Source of the DNA: a virus
IMG/VR virus record: IMGVR_UViG_3300025151_000100
Coordinates: 1 to 40,618 of that record
Direction: 5' to 3' (one strand)
Length of the DNA stretch: 40,618 nucleotides
Shown one piece after another: positions 20,601 to 29,153 of this stretch (position 1 is the stretch's first letter; each line of letters starts with the position of its first letter). A program made the translations under genes and the position numbers. The notes beneath the pieces are model-generated. The model was not told where the DNA came from. It did not search any database and was given only the letters and a program-made list of their open reading frames with translations.

Positions 20601-23600
20601 CGTGTAGCGAATCTCTTCCAAACCTAGCTGTGTGTCTGGCGTAGTGCGAGCGAAGACCGTAATCTTTGCCATGGATGTCGAATACACGAATACCAGCAGT
20701 ACCACTACCTGTCGGCTCTGAAATGCTACCAGATGGTCCCTGAGACGTCTTAATGACGGTTGGGTATCGCTTACCTAATGTGTTGTAAACTGAGAATGTG
20801 TTTGACCTGAAATCTCTATATCCCGTACCGTCTGTTACTGGTCCTCCGACGGTGCCGAATCTAGTTGAAATTATTGAGTTGTTTGTTGTCCCGGTCAAGT
20901 AGCCGACATTATATTCATCTATAAAGTTAAAGTGACTCTCATCAGTTCGATGGATATCTAAAATAGTCCTTGTTTGGGTTGAACTTGTTGTGTTGTTTTG
21001 AAAAGCTTGCGCTGGTAACGCAGGTTGATTTTCAATAAACTGTCTGGGGTTTGCGTACGCATCAAACGAGTGGACAATCTCATAATTATGTTCGAAGTTA
21101 CCAAGAATTGTTGAACCAGTCCGCATGCGGATGTTCTTGATATTGACAGGACGCTTAGCAACAAAATCGCGATAATAGACTGCTTTTTGAGAAGCGGTCA
21201 TTGGGTACGCAGGCTTATCAGTTGCATTTGCTTCTGGCCACGGATAATCAGCAGAGACAAGACCAATAGCGCCCGAGAGGCGAGGTCCAGCGTCACATAC
21301 ACCGCGATATCCAAGGAGCAGCTTCCAAGCCTCTGGGCGGCTTCTGTAGTTATCAAAGCCTGAGTAAAGCAATCCCTTGTGCGATGCACTGACGTTGAGT
21401 GGCACGTGTCGAGATTGATGACCACCAACTGCATATTCAGTGAATGGACCTTGCATTGGCTTCTCTAAGTCGGTACCATATACATCATTGTGCAAGTTAG
21501 TTATTGTTACACTAGAAGAAAGGCTGCTTGAAATCCACTCATCTATACCGCCTCGGATAGTCCCGCTCATAATGTTGAATGGGAAAGCAAAAGTGTTCTT
21601 GGTGTTGGTGTAGTTGGTAAAGTCACCGTCGTAATCTCTACCCTGTATGACGCCTATAATTCTGTGTCGTTTCTTGCCAACGTTACCATCCTGATTCCAT
21701 TGTTCCAAATCTTCAATTTCTAATAAGTCTTTATCATGAGCCAACAAAACGTTTGTGGGAACAAATATCCCACCATGAGTGTTTATCGGACCTGCAGGAT
21801 ATGTTGATGCGTATGCGAAGGCAAAGCTCTTGTTTGGTGGGAAGTTAACACCACCCTTGATCGTCGCTCTTCTTGAATTAGTAATTCCATCTACTGCAAA
21901 CTCGCCAATCTCAACAACGCCATTGAACTGTGTTGATAACAATCTGTTTCGACGATATATGGTGCCGCCCACAGTAGTAAGATTAATTGCAGAACCAGAG
22001 AACGCAGGGCGACTCCATTTTATGTTTCTGATTTGACGACGTTTTGCGTCGATGGTTGCATCGCCAGAACTAATCTCATAAGAACCAATACCTTCGGCGC
22101 CGGGTTGGGCGCGTTTTTTCCAATAATCTTTATGCAATCTAGTCGGGCGTGGAGAAGATGGAACGCCACCAAACAAATCGACTTCATATTTTTTCGATTT
22201 TGCTGCAATACCCAACGCAGATGCTTCTGGTTCAGGTGCCTTAAACTCTAGTGTCGGGAACTGAGTTTTATATTTTGGTCTCTCTAATACATGACTCTCA
22301 ATAGTGTTGTAGGTGTCATTTGCAAACTCTGCAGAGGCTGGCACCACTTGTTGGATAATGGTCGAGAGGGCGTCATCAAACCACTTATAGTATTCGGTGA
22401 ACGCCTCAACGGTTCTTAAGTCTCCAAACTTTTCAAAATAAATATTTCTGAGCGTTTCCAAGCCCTTGTACTCGGCTCGATAACGGTTGACGGGATCACC
22501 AATTACATTGTTGAAGTCAATTGCCCCAGCAAAGTAATCAAGAATCTCCTCCGATATTGCACCGTACAGACTCTTCTCTAAAGTGTGAATATATTTTGGT
22601 ACCTCGTCAAACAATCCATACAATTCATCGTCAGCAGTGAGAATGTGAACCATATCATCACTGGTGACAACTTCCGGATCAATAAACTTGAACTCATTTG
22701 TTAATTCATTTCTAACAACGTAGTCGGCACTAGTGGCGAATTTCGCTCCCTTACCCGGATATGGACGCCCGGCAATCTCGCCGGCCCAGCCAAAGTTGTC
22801 TCTCACGAATGTGGAACCAGAACTCAAATCTGTAGAGAAGAAGTTTCCTGAGCTATCTGAACCAGTTATCGTTCCAAAGTGCCAGTTCAAGGCTAAAGAA
22901 TTCAGATTGTAGATGTCATGAGTGGTAGCCGCGCTATCAAACGGTGAGATGTTTTGATGTGAGCCAGAGATACCAGCGTTCTCACGATCAACAGTGTGCT
23001 GCTTTAAGCTCAAATTGTCGACATACTGAGTCCAATACTTCAGGCTGTTGAACTCAACGTCAGAAGGATTTAAGTTGGAGCCGGTTATGTTTGTGTTTTG
23101 AGCACCAACGTACAACCGCTTCCACGAGCGAATCATGTTTTTACCAGTTGCCGCGGCAATTGAAGCGCTGACCTCGAACTGATTTCGAATTGTTCCCAGA
23201 ACATTGTTATAACCCCTGAAGACAACCTCATAGGCATAATCTTCTGAGCCTGACATAAAGCCGGGATTTTCTTTTGTGGGTCTCAAGCCAACTGACAGGT
23301 TCCAGTTTTCAGCATTGTAAACGCCTATGTAAGTGCTACTGGTCAGTTCGCCAAACGGGTGCGGGTCAAATGATGATGTTAGCAAGAAACGAACATTCTT
23401 AGAGCTTTCTTGATCTCTGACAGCATATACTTGGAAGTTAGCAACATCTTGCGCACCAGTAAGCGATGTAGTACCGCCGCCATATCCAGCACCCGAGCCC
23501 GTAAAGACAGTTTGCATACCAAACAGCGATGAAGATAAGAAATATCTGTCCATAGAATTCTTTATGGAGAAGAATCTAGGGAAGTGTACGCTGGCTTCAA

Positions 23601-25752
23601 CCGTCAATCCGTAGGGATCTTGAGCACCAGCCACACCATCGGGGAATGCGCCCGGTAGCGCAGGCTCACCGGCGCCGGTTATGTACGATAAAGAATCTGA
23701 TAAAGATGGGTCTTCGTCATTATACATAACAGCATGAAGTGCTGATGCGGTGTTAAAATTAAGTCTCTTTTTCTTCTTGAGTGTTTGTTTTAAGTTTGTG
23801 TCCAATTCATAGGTTTGATTATCTGAGTAAGTTTTAAAATATAAAAGATTGTCATCAACATTGAAGCACCTTAGAACATTTCTAACAGATGCCGCAGTAC
23901 CTTTTGATTTAAAAATGTGGGTTAAGCTGTTGTAAAGGTTTTGATAAATGAGGTTCTTCGTATCATTTAGCTCATTTTCGTATAACTCAGAGTCGCTTCT
24001 GTCCTTAAACTTATCCAGTACATCGGCATCTATCATTATCTCTGGAGTCATAAGACCAAGAGACTGCGGTAGGTGTTGCGCAAACGGCAGTGGCTTATGT
24101 GATGCACTTGTATATTGTTCGTGCCTAAAAGACGGGAGCGCTGTTATTTGTAAGTACAACTTGTCGAAGTAGGCACCTACAATGTGCGCCATTTTCTCTA
24201 GATCACTCTCACCAGTAGCGTTGTCCTTACTCTCAGCTTCTTCAACTACCCATGATGGTATAAGATTGATAAACTGGGAACTGTTTTGCCCATCATGATA
24301 GAGACCCTTTTCTTCCAACTCGCTCTTAAGAGATACAACAGAAGGGTGTGTTTTGTATATAATTGGGTCTTCGTACTCACGTATAGCTGCCGATGCGGAT
24401 AAAATTGCCGAGCCTGTATTTCTTGAGACAGTGGAGTATCCGGTCCATGCACCGTTACAAACTCTTCCACCGTAATCTAATACAACGCTGTCAATGCTCG
24501 AAGTACCTGTGATACCCTCGTTGAACTTATAGTACACCCCTAATGTTGTGTTGGAGATGTCTGTGTTTACACCTCCCCTAATTTGGGTGAACCAATTTCT
24601 TCCAATCTGTTGCCCATCGCGTGCAACTTTCCAGAATCTAAACTCGTCTAGCGAACCACTTAACTTACCTGCTCCCGCATATGCTGTGGGCAGTACACCG
24701 CCCTCTGCTGCGCCAGAAGGTGCTGTTAGGAGCGCACCGATTCTTGCCTGCATGTTTTTCGGGGACAACTCACCTATGTTTGTTGAGGCGTAGATGTTGG
24801 TGTCATCCAAGACGCCGTTTACATATAATTTAGCATAGAAATCAGAACCTGAGTTCTGGAACACAAAGGCGTAGTGATTCCAGTCAGAAAGACTGGATGA
24901 CAAAGATGTAGAGCCGATTGACGATGTACTTATCTGCAGACATGACGCACTCAGTGTTCCTGACTGCACTGTAATCAAGAACGGAGATGTTGCGCCACCG
25001 GGATCAACATTTGCTTCAATTCTAAGACGTCCGTAGTCCTGCGCGGTGGAGGAACTTACAACCTCGTTCCACATGTCAAAAAATACTTGACGATCCGTCT
25101 GGGTGGGCGTGATATCAGAGCCTGTAACGGCCCAGAACTCAACTGTAACCCCTGTATCAAAGTTAGATCTCAAGTTTGAGAGTCGAGTGCCGCTACCATA
25201 ATCAGATGGCAAGCCTGCGTTCACATATAAATTATCATCGTATACATTGTTAAATTGGAACTTACTGCTGTTCTCGTCGGGCAAAATCTTGCTAAGTGGT
25301 TGCGCCTTGCTTGTTGCAACTCCCGGACCACCTTTTAGTGTGATGTATTCCGGAGTCGATGGCACACCATACCCAACACTATGGTATGTCAGCTTGCTGG
25401 AAACTGCAACACTTGTTGGAGAAAGAGTGGCATATCCTGTTGTTCGGGGGTATCTCTTGTCAAAGATATATTTTTCAATATCTAAAGACTTGTTGTAAAA
25501 CTCGGTAATCTCTGCATCAGAACCATCGTAGGGATAGAAATCAGGAATTCTATCTATCGCGCTCTTGTAGTAAAGATTTGCTGATCCAAACTTTGCGAAA
25601 GAAAACGGATTACTGTAATCTATCTGTGGAACAAAGGCATCTTTTCTGGCTTTTTGAGCCTTGAGATTTCTTGATGATTCTATGTCTTCTGTTAATTCTT
25701 TTTCGTTTTTATCTGGTATAAAGTTTCTACCAAACAGGTCCTTAATACTCAT
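14692..25752 (-). CDS. Giant virion protein, 3686 aa, with two LamG/ConA-like domains (putative baseplate/adhesin)
   Basis: One open frame of 11 kb overlapping the upstream gene by 11 bases. Two regions show the LamG (concanavalin A-like jellyroll) pattern. The first, residues about 195-415, has VTVEFWAV, WNHYAFVF, LYVNGVLDD and GSLDEFRFWKVAR. The second, about 1800-2015, has ATVSFWAV, WHHYAVTF, IYIDGVHM, GALDQCSIWTRSL, SEIYNGG and LHAWYPLGD. LamG folds usually bind glycans or proteins, so receptor contact is plausible. Long Ser/Thr/Gly-rich stretches lie between and after them. A C-terminal region of about 400 residues contains WPYDYISIVETITFDADVKY, then a Lys-rich helix and a Gly-rich end (GGGAGGSGIVGY). 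No transmembrane segment. It follows gp6 and the 531-aa gene, where T4 has genes 7-10, so it may combine wedge and adhesin roles; that is inference. Confidence 0.88.
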   Translation of the reverse strand: MSIKDLFGRNFIPDKNEKELTEDIESSRNLKAQKARKDAFVPQIDYSNPFSFAKFGSANLYYKSAIDRIPDFYPYDGSDAEITEFYNKSLDIEKYIFDKRYPRTTGYATLSPTSVAVSSKLTYHSVGYGVPSTPEYITLKGGPGVATSKAQPLSKILPDENSSKFQFNNVYDDNLYVNAGLPSDYGSGTRLSNLRSNFDTGVTVEFWAVTGSDITPTQTDRQVFFDMWNEVVSSSTAQDYGRLRIEANVDPGGATSPFLITVQSGTLSASCLQISTSSIGSTSLSSSLSDWNHYAFVFQNSGSDFYAKLYVNGVLDDTNIYASTNIGELSPKNMQARIGALLTAPSGAAEGGVLPTAYAGAGKLSGSLDEFRFWKVARDGQQIGRNWFTQIRGGVNTDISNTTLGVYYKFNEGITGTSSIDSVVLDYGGRVCNGAWTGYSTVSRNTGSAILSASAAIREYEDPIIYKTHPSVVSLKSELEEKGLYHDGQNSSQFINLIPSWVVEEAESKDNATGESDLEKMAHIVGAYFDKLYLQITALPSFRHEQYTSASHKPLPFAQHLPQSLGLMTPEIMIDADVLDKFKDRSDSELYENELNDTKNLIYQNLYNSLTHIFKSKGTAASVRNVLRCFNVDDNLLYFKTYSDNQTYELDTNLKQTLKKKKRLNFNTASALHAVMYNDEDPSLSDSLSYITGAGEPALPGAFPDGVAGAQDPYGLTVEASVHFPRFFSIKNSMDRYFLSSSLFGMQTVFTGSGAGYGGGTTSLTGAQDVANFQVYAVRDQESSKNVRFLLTSSFDPHPFGELTSSTYIGVYNAENWNLSVGLRPTKENPGFMSGSEDYAYEVVFRGYNNVLGTIRNQFEVSASIAAATGKNMIRSWKRLYVGAQNTNITGSNLNPSDVEFNSLKYWTQYVDNLSLKQHTVDRENAGISGSHQNISPFDSAATTHDIYNLNSLALNWHFGTITGSDSSGNFFSTDLSSGSTFVRDNFGWAGEIAGRPYPGKGAKFATSADYVVRNELTNEFKFIDPEVVTSDDMVHILTADDELYGLFDEVPKYIHTLEKSLYGAISEEILDYFAGAIDFNNVIGDPVNRYRAEYKGLETLRNIYFEKFGDLRTVEAFTEYYKWFDDALSTIIQQVVPASAEFANDTYNTIESHVLERPKYKTQFPTLEFKAPEPEASALGIAAKSKKYEVDLFGGVPSSPRPTRLHKDYWKKRAQPGAEGIGSYEISSGDATIDAKRRQIRNIKWSRPAFSGSAINLTTVGGTIYRRNRLLSTQFNGVVEIGEFAVDGITNSRRATIKGGVNFPPNKSFAFAYASTYPAGPINTHGGIFVPTNVLLAHDKDLLEIEDLEQWNQDGNVGKKRHRIIGVIQGRDYDGDFTNYTNTKNTFAFPFNIMSGTIRGGIDEWISSSLSSSVTITNLHNDVYGTDLEKPMQGPFTEYAVGGHQSRHVPLNVSASHKGLLYSGFDNYRSRPEAWKLLLGYRGVCDAGPRLSGAIGLVSADYPWPEANATDKPAYPMTASQKAVYYRDFVAKRPVNIKNIRMRTGSTILGNFEHNYEIVHSFDAYANPRQFIENQPALPAQAFQNNTTSSTQTRTILDIHRTDESHFNFIDEYNVGYLTGTTNNSIISTRFGTVGGPVTDGTGYRDFRSNTFSVYNTLGKRYPTVIKTSQGPSGSISEPTGSGTAGIRVFDIHGKDYGLRSHYARHTARFGRDSLHVTNPGASYNQLPGFHKIHRNNVCETRAISCDLIPVASGAALNNDRSLYFLDRSTRGPVLASADTGSSNFITASFRTLGNKNGATVSFWAVPSSQLTTMTFWTVGKAAATSSPLIRIDKVSNNQFVVRTRYRSTTTGFGGSALQSDYTVTGANQLQDGQWHHYAVTFQGTEGALNSTQDSHDLVRIYIDGVHMTASVVSMASSGTIRSYDAQIDSPYAYKGFDTATATAQPRKTGDQVYTFGGQSSDAAVGTTNFSGALDQCSIWTRSLAASEISEIYNGGVPCDLTASVAYSVAPTKLHAWYPLGDPSPAGISDDDAIRYGSNPGQPISGNNIIFDHSGEPLNNMYPVCKMGENFTTSDFCFSSGSGDSAGAPMSTVFPDPLKGCVAAFIGLREDCTFEARPLFDNFFIQHQIPRDSRQYAWITASLQSTASWWHCGFTPRDFLFRSGSTYIEPLNFVSASEVGSSVPSSTRAFPSVTTASPAVTNKFIPQVSRLNLNIEEPIVAATNTMGYRNEIPLSDSTETNSQYVNTDLIGIVGNDSLANAPAFNNLMYKRQNQYAGANWVRMRQGDHPILTNEKRTNKLSTMYMGNVQRNFDLPPLSLKGRPAYINMDYANAFSTSLGGLVEQPDNVTLKTTYNNEMIGFNEQELDVFANLNFDSEVTPFEQLVAMRLDRNVNLNWILYSENLFPSTRREFISSSMTRVGYDNKFWRNDQETRVSGGAGVPNSVGALSYVDFDVVNRSITQSIWPLDAPLDFLDRTAPPIITSTASSDPASIGGLLWHTDGMQLYYGSSLIHSNSAGELQNTYSTYHFGVPATSSTSTSIVLVPFQFGVASETSQIQLVIRNGGLYARKHMLQSPLSAHSPVGISQATSRDVAGIEANNFVLTQTGSGIGSLPITASLMTGSGEAAWEAGRMAGYLTTSNGVVGFVPAPSEPWYNDYDDFRYDIKTIAKGYAVVPEFRISEQISKYAKVGVDGQVFDYLEIPGTDLSSSQDTFYKDYSNSDFMKNFVDVKKMSDLKGSEIRLTCKATIKFNPYKGFYPADRTLDLVSQFSRSYAESLTFTSLDSTGTDITAVTSTALMQYSYARPVMQPLFAPGILYNSIKSGMAVDYPVVTNGYKMFAQEVTGTAASGSNPYVVTGSPTNYMIAAANPTTPGGATGGAISGSSVGSAEYISGAFWDFRVPFEAIMEPMRYINGVRFPDMEVDPRTRLPILGGATASIASRAGSRLYEGISSNFFAEVGKFFLKDGEYTKLRSEGVDFGKKQFRAGEVYGARLRMRTSYEGSRTYENEKGSDGTSYFYSSNGARAFFKNFTSASTPPVSKITGVSGSYELPQDPELSTTFKQNFIMYSRPTAFGPAVSGRQDITVFGSASYTEPFRQRGHEFNLSASSFGVKDSLNGYNWSFTPPYYYGESWVDFIFRPSSSVDYDLARILKETQVIQRRYDAGSPMHGHKKIDGFYRRTLHRDQMVFTTENTASVGAHFPSFGRNFTPYASENINDNAMQVDSCVNLFGIELEAKEKYDKFGNLISQDNESTGQRWVIQPKFETPMMNFADTGVRPLERHSVLGEVPTDPTKISVPAHFGSGSLAQGMWHQFGILPDSDDKGIFMEIGEIPREWLQNHYDVVTGSSVYNNYTPAEGPLLYKNMKSFADLCGFNENNSTVRLGDVANQQVIKEAVVAIPYIETGLVEGETQPAAQSGQSRKQFINIPQKRFEAALKNLEGSIEGDSLDTAGASIRRLVDQMQDYVLPPQFDFLNNKKVSPIVMYMFEFEYTLDKDDLSYIWQNLAPRDYKHAAFEQESTAHTLMNTELLTEYNLLSNPNLRWMVFKVKQRGQTMYADMITRQVDQPNNQKEFSRNTSNDYPLKFNWPYDYISIVETITFDADVKYDRDKEKSFDAATNKRNKQNQILDKKKRKKMNDLHLDELQEKNRIPNKGKFPPMGKMGKLKKGGGGDQGGGAGGSGIVGY

Positions 25753-27337
25753 TATCCGCCACCCTGAACTTGAATAATTGATCTTGTTCTAACCAAGAAG
25801 AAAGTTCATCGTCATAAAATGCAAATTTGAGCCCATACTCGTAGCCGGGCTCAAGTAGTTTCATACTTAAATCAAAGTAATTTCCTGATACATCGTAAGA
25901 TAAGCCGGTTGCGTTGTCGCTTCCTGTAAAGTACGGTATCACTTCTAAAGAGTCTAAAATCCTAACCACGCGGTACGAAGCACTGACAATTGGAACATGC
26001 TCTGGTGTAGTTTTTGCTTTTGTATAGATGGTTGGATTCCAATATTTATTTCTTACGTAAAGATTAAATCTAGCTTTTTCTGTTGGACTGTATCGCCTCT
26101 GAAGATTTGTTACGTTGATGAAATAGACGGGCTCTCTTGTGTCTGTGGTGGCTCCAAAATCTTTCGTGTTGATTGAGCCAGTAAATAAGAAAGTATTATT
26201 TGACCCGAGGGCGCCGCCGCTTCCTGTGTACCATACATCGTAAAGAGTCTTAATTTCAGATGTGGCGCCAGTTACGGCAATAGAGCAGGAGTAAATTCCT
26301 GTAGAGACGTAGCCACCCGTAATCGCATATTGGCCATCATATAGTTTTAACTTATGTCCATCGGGCTCTGAGTTGTCATCGGAGCCAGAGAATAGACTGA
26401 CCATAATTGAACCAGTCGTACCTATCGAGGGGATGTTTGCCAGTCTTCCGCGGACGTAGTTGTAAAGATAAAGTGTGTTCAAGTTGTCTGGACCGGGAGC
26501 AAGGGAGCTACTAAAGTAAAAGTCTCCTCTGTCATCACGAGTAACAGAGTCCCAGCGAGCCTCAATTACCGGTCTCTTGTAGAAATATTGTGTGCCTCTT
26601 CCGAAGAACCTCTTTGTATAATAAGAGTCTTGAGCACCACCAGTATTGTTAATGATGCTGCCTGTGTAAAGCGGGGTGATGACCGTAGAGTTTGACGCTG
26701 AATAATATGCCTCAAATGAGGAAGAAAGAAAGATTCCAACGCCGTAATTTGTTTTTGTACCGGCGATCCAGTGTTCTACCAATGGTGATATATCTATTTC
26801 TAAATTCTCTAATCCGCTAGAGAACGTTTGTTTGAAACGAGGATCAGTAGCACCAGTTAAATATGAACCACCAACGGCTCCTACAGAAGAAGTCCAGTTT
26901 GTGGTTTTAGTTGCCTTAATCCAGTTTGAGCCGATGCCGCCCTTTGTTAAGTCTTTGTAGTTTTCTAAATCCAATCCGAGTCCTTCCTCCCACTCCTGCG
27001 AGATTGGGAGAATCTCTAGTGTGAAGTCTCTGGGGACTGTCTTTGAGGTCTCTGCATTGAAAAGCTTGAGATAAAATGAAACAGAACCGCTACCCGGTAT
27101 TTTGTTTGCACTGCGATCAGCACCTATGGAGCTAATCGGAAACTGAATAAGTATTCTAGAAAGTTCTTGTGAACCACTGGCTGCTGAGGATGTTGCTTGC
27201 TGCCTTCCGTAAATGGAGTACGTCTCTATTATGTCTGCCTGACCGCAGTTTGCGCCAGTGCCGCGGGTGGTCATGCTTGGCTGATACGCATTTACAATTG
27301 TGTTATCTATACTAGCAGTGTATCTTACGAGAGCCAT
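25742..27337 (-). CDS. DNRLRE-like structural protein, 531 aa, following gp6
   Basis: The start shares its A with the stop of gene 6 (TAATG). Residues about 30-220 resemble the DNRLRE/beta-jellyroll pattern: SRILIQFPISSI, SVSFYLKLFNA, ISQEWEEGLGLD, GSNWIKA and IDISPLVEHWIAGTKTNYGVGIFL. In that family such a set marks a beta-sandwich found on surface-exposed and phage tail proteins. The middle is Gly/Ser/Thr-rich with SGSDDN-type loops. The C-terminal part (VYFINVTNLQRRYSPTEKA ... EPGYEYGLKFAFYDD) may be another beta-sandwich. Placement directly after gp6 corresponds to T4 gene 7, but I see no clear resemblance to gp7. Likely an outer wedge or adhesion protein. Confidence 0.83.
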   Translation of the reverse strand: MALVRYTASIDNTIVNAYQPSMTTRGTGANCGQADIIETYSIYGRQQATSSAASGSQELSRILIQFPISSIGADRSANKIPGSGSVSFYLKLFNAETSKTVPRDFTLEILPISQEWEEGLGLDLENYKDLTKGGIGSNWIKATKTTNWTSSVGAVGGSYLTGATDPRFKQTFSSGLENLEIDISPLVEHWIAGTKTNYGVGIFLSSSFEAYYSASNSTVITPLYTGSIINNTGGAQDSYYTKRFFGRGTQYFYKRPVIEARWDSVTRDDRGDFYFSSSLAPGPDNLNTLYLYNYVRGRLANIPSIGTTGSIMVSLFSGSDDNSEPDGHKLKLYDGQYAITGGYVSTGIYSCSIAVTGATSEIKTLYDVWYTGSGGALGSNNTFLFTGSINTKDFGATTDTREPVYFINVTNLQRRYSPTEKARFNLYVRNKYWNPTIYTKAKTTPEHVPIVSASYRVVRILDSLEVIPYFTGSDNATGLSYDVSGNYFDLSMKLLEPGYEYGLKFAFYDDELSSWLEQDQLFKFRVADNEY

Positions 27338-29139
27338 TATCTAACCTTCCCTATGATATCTGTGTCTGGGAATTTTAACTCCAGTATTGCATTTTTTGGA
27401 ACCGCGAGATATGATCCATCAGTTGAGATATTTTTGTTAATATCTATGGATGCCGTTGAATATTCTCCGCCACTTTTTGAAGTGAGTGTTACCTTGATGA
27501 CATCTAATACTCCGGAAACATTTTTTAGAACTTCATATATGTCGCTGATGTACAATGCTTCTCCGATAAAAAGTGGCTGTGAGAAGTTCTCTTTTAGAGC
27601 TTCTACACATTGATCCATAACAATAAACTTGTCCGACATCTTTTTGGGCTTAACTATGAAATTGATACCGAAATTCAATATGTAAGGATCTAAAATATCA
27701 ATTGTATCATTAATCATTCTATATTGATTGATCCAAGTTTTTAAATTATTTTTAATAGTGGCATTTGCAAGTGTTAGTTTTCCTGACGTATTTTCAGAAA
27801 CAACATACATATTCAGATTTCTCTTTTGGGAATCTAAATCTTTTTGAACCGACACTCTCTTGATAGAGCCAAACTTTGGGTGCATGCGATATGCTAAGTT
27901 TTCATAATCAGCCTGTGTGACTGCGCGGTTTTGAGTTGGAAACGTGTCGTAGACTCTTTGTTTTATTTCTTTAGTGTTGGGGTAAGTAACGTCACCAGTT
28001 ATTGGTTCTTCGTTGGTTACCTCAAGAGAAGCTTGGACGTCATTAACAAGCGCTCCATTAAGTTGCTCTCTATTTTCAAACATGTAAACGCCCTGAGCAA
28101 CAGAGTTTAATCCACCAACAGCAACATTAGAGCTAGTTCCGTTTGTGGTCCTGTATGTAACAATAAGAGTCGTGTTAGTCGGAACGATTCCAAAGCTTTC
28201 GTTTTCGCTCAGGCGTGTTGGATCAAAAGATGTTTTGCTAATATATGTTTTTCCAAATACATCAACCGCAACGTTTTGTGGGTTGGCAACCACGTCTGTG
28301 TTTGACATCTTGCCGCTTCCAAATTGCAGCGATACTGTGTCTCTTACCATCTGGGTTATAAATTTTCTTGATACAAGTGTTGGTTTTATAATTGATGGCA
28401 CATTATCATTTTTGAAATTTGAATTTGCTACATCGCGGTATATCATGTCTTGAACCAAGTAGTCTACCTCGAAATACTCATTACCATCTGAATCAAATAC
28501 GGATATAATCTCCGATACATTTTGGGCCGAAAGTGTTACTTTCTTGAACCTCTCAAAAGCGCCCACGTCAACTCTCTCTTGTCCGAACTGACCCGAGACC
28601 ACGTTACCATACGCCTTCACAGCAAAATGGGTTGGGGCGCCTGTAGATGCGTTTGTTCTACCTACAACGAAAATGTTCCTTGGATCTGAGAAGTCAACAT
28701 TCTCAGTCAACACAAAGCTATTTCCATCTTCTGAGCCAAATGTAGTTCCTCTCTTCAAAATGGGAATGTATCGAGTATCTGGACCTATGCCTAAACTGTT
28801 TGCTGGCACCAAGAGATAAAGCGCCACTCGACCATACGTGGAGGGTCTGCCGCCAAACTTATATCCCATAACAGCGCCATGGCGCACAACATTACTATAT
28901 TGAAAAGCCGTGTCCATGAACGACTCATTGATGTTATAGTCCATGTAAAACGAAAGCTGATCACCAACATAGGCAACAGCGTCTAACATTAGAGCACCAA
29001 AAGATGCTTCACTAAAATCTTGAAACGAATCCGGATAAAATCTTTCTGCTATCTCAAGTAGATCTTGTTGAATCGTCTCGAAATCACGGTGTGTATAGTC
29101 GATTGGAAGAAGCTTTTTCTGATTTTTGGAGTTTGCCAT
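27337..29139 (-). CDS. 6: Baseplate wedge protein gp6-like (baseplate J family)
   Basis: 600 aa, near the 660 residues of T4 gp6. The N-terminus has the family pattern DYTHRDFETIQQDLLEIAE followed by GALMLDAVAYVGDQLSFYM and then NESFMDTA, as in baseplate_J/gp6 proteins. Around residues 395-415, TQNRAVTQADYENLAYR is the typical segment after the central domain, and the C-terminal part contains the conserved-looking FIVKPKKMSDKF strand. gp6 dimers form the inner ring of the baseplate wedge and are needed for its circularisation. The gene follows gp25 by 14 bases with TTGAGGA upstream of the ATG, the same 25-6 order as in T4. High confidence from family pattern and gene order together. Confidence 0.93.
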   Translation of the reverse strand: MANSKNQKKLLPIDYTHRDFETIQQDLLEIAERFYPDSFQDFSEASFGALMLDAVAYVGDQLSFYMDYNINESFMDTAFQYSNVVRHGAVMGYKFGGRPSTYGRVALYLLVPANSLGIGPDTRYIPILKRGTTFGSEDGNSFVLTENVDFSDPRNIFVVGRTNASTGAPTHFAVKAYGNVVSGQFGQERVDVGAFERFKKVTLSAQNVSEIISVFDSDGNEYFEVDYLVQDMIYRDVANSNFKNDNVPSIIKPTLVSRKFITQMVRDTVSLQFGSGKMSNTDVVANPQNVAVDVFGKTYISKTSFDPTRLSENESFGIVPTNTTLIVTYRTTNGTSSNVAVGGLNSVAQGVYMFENREQLNGALVNDVQASLEVTNEEPITGDVTYPNTKEIKQRVYDTFPTQNRAVTQADYENLAYRMHPKFGSIKRVSVQKDLDSQKRNLNMYVVSENTSGKLTLANATIKNNLKTWINQYRMINDTIDILDPYILNFGINFIVKPKKMSDKFIVMDQCVEALKENFSQPLFIGEALYISDIYEVLKNVSGVLDVIKVTLTSKSGGEYSTASIDINKNISTDGSYLAVPKNAILELKFPDTDIIGKVR

Positions 29140-29153
29140 AAAAAATCCTCAAT

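Noticed and set aside
27197-27613. Plus-strand open frame of 138 codons
   Set aside because: Antisense to gp6 and the DNRLRE-like gene across their junction, with no family pattern; both minus-strand genes are firmly identified.
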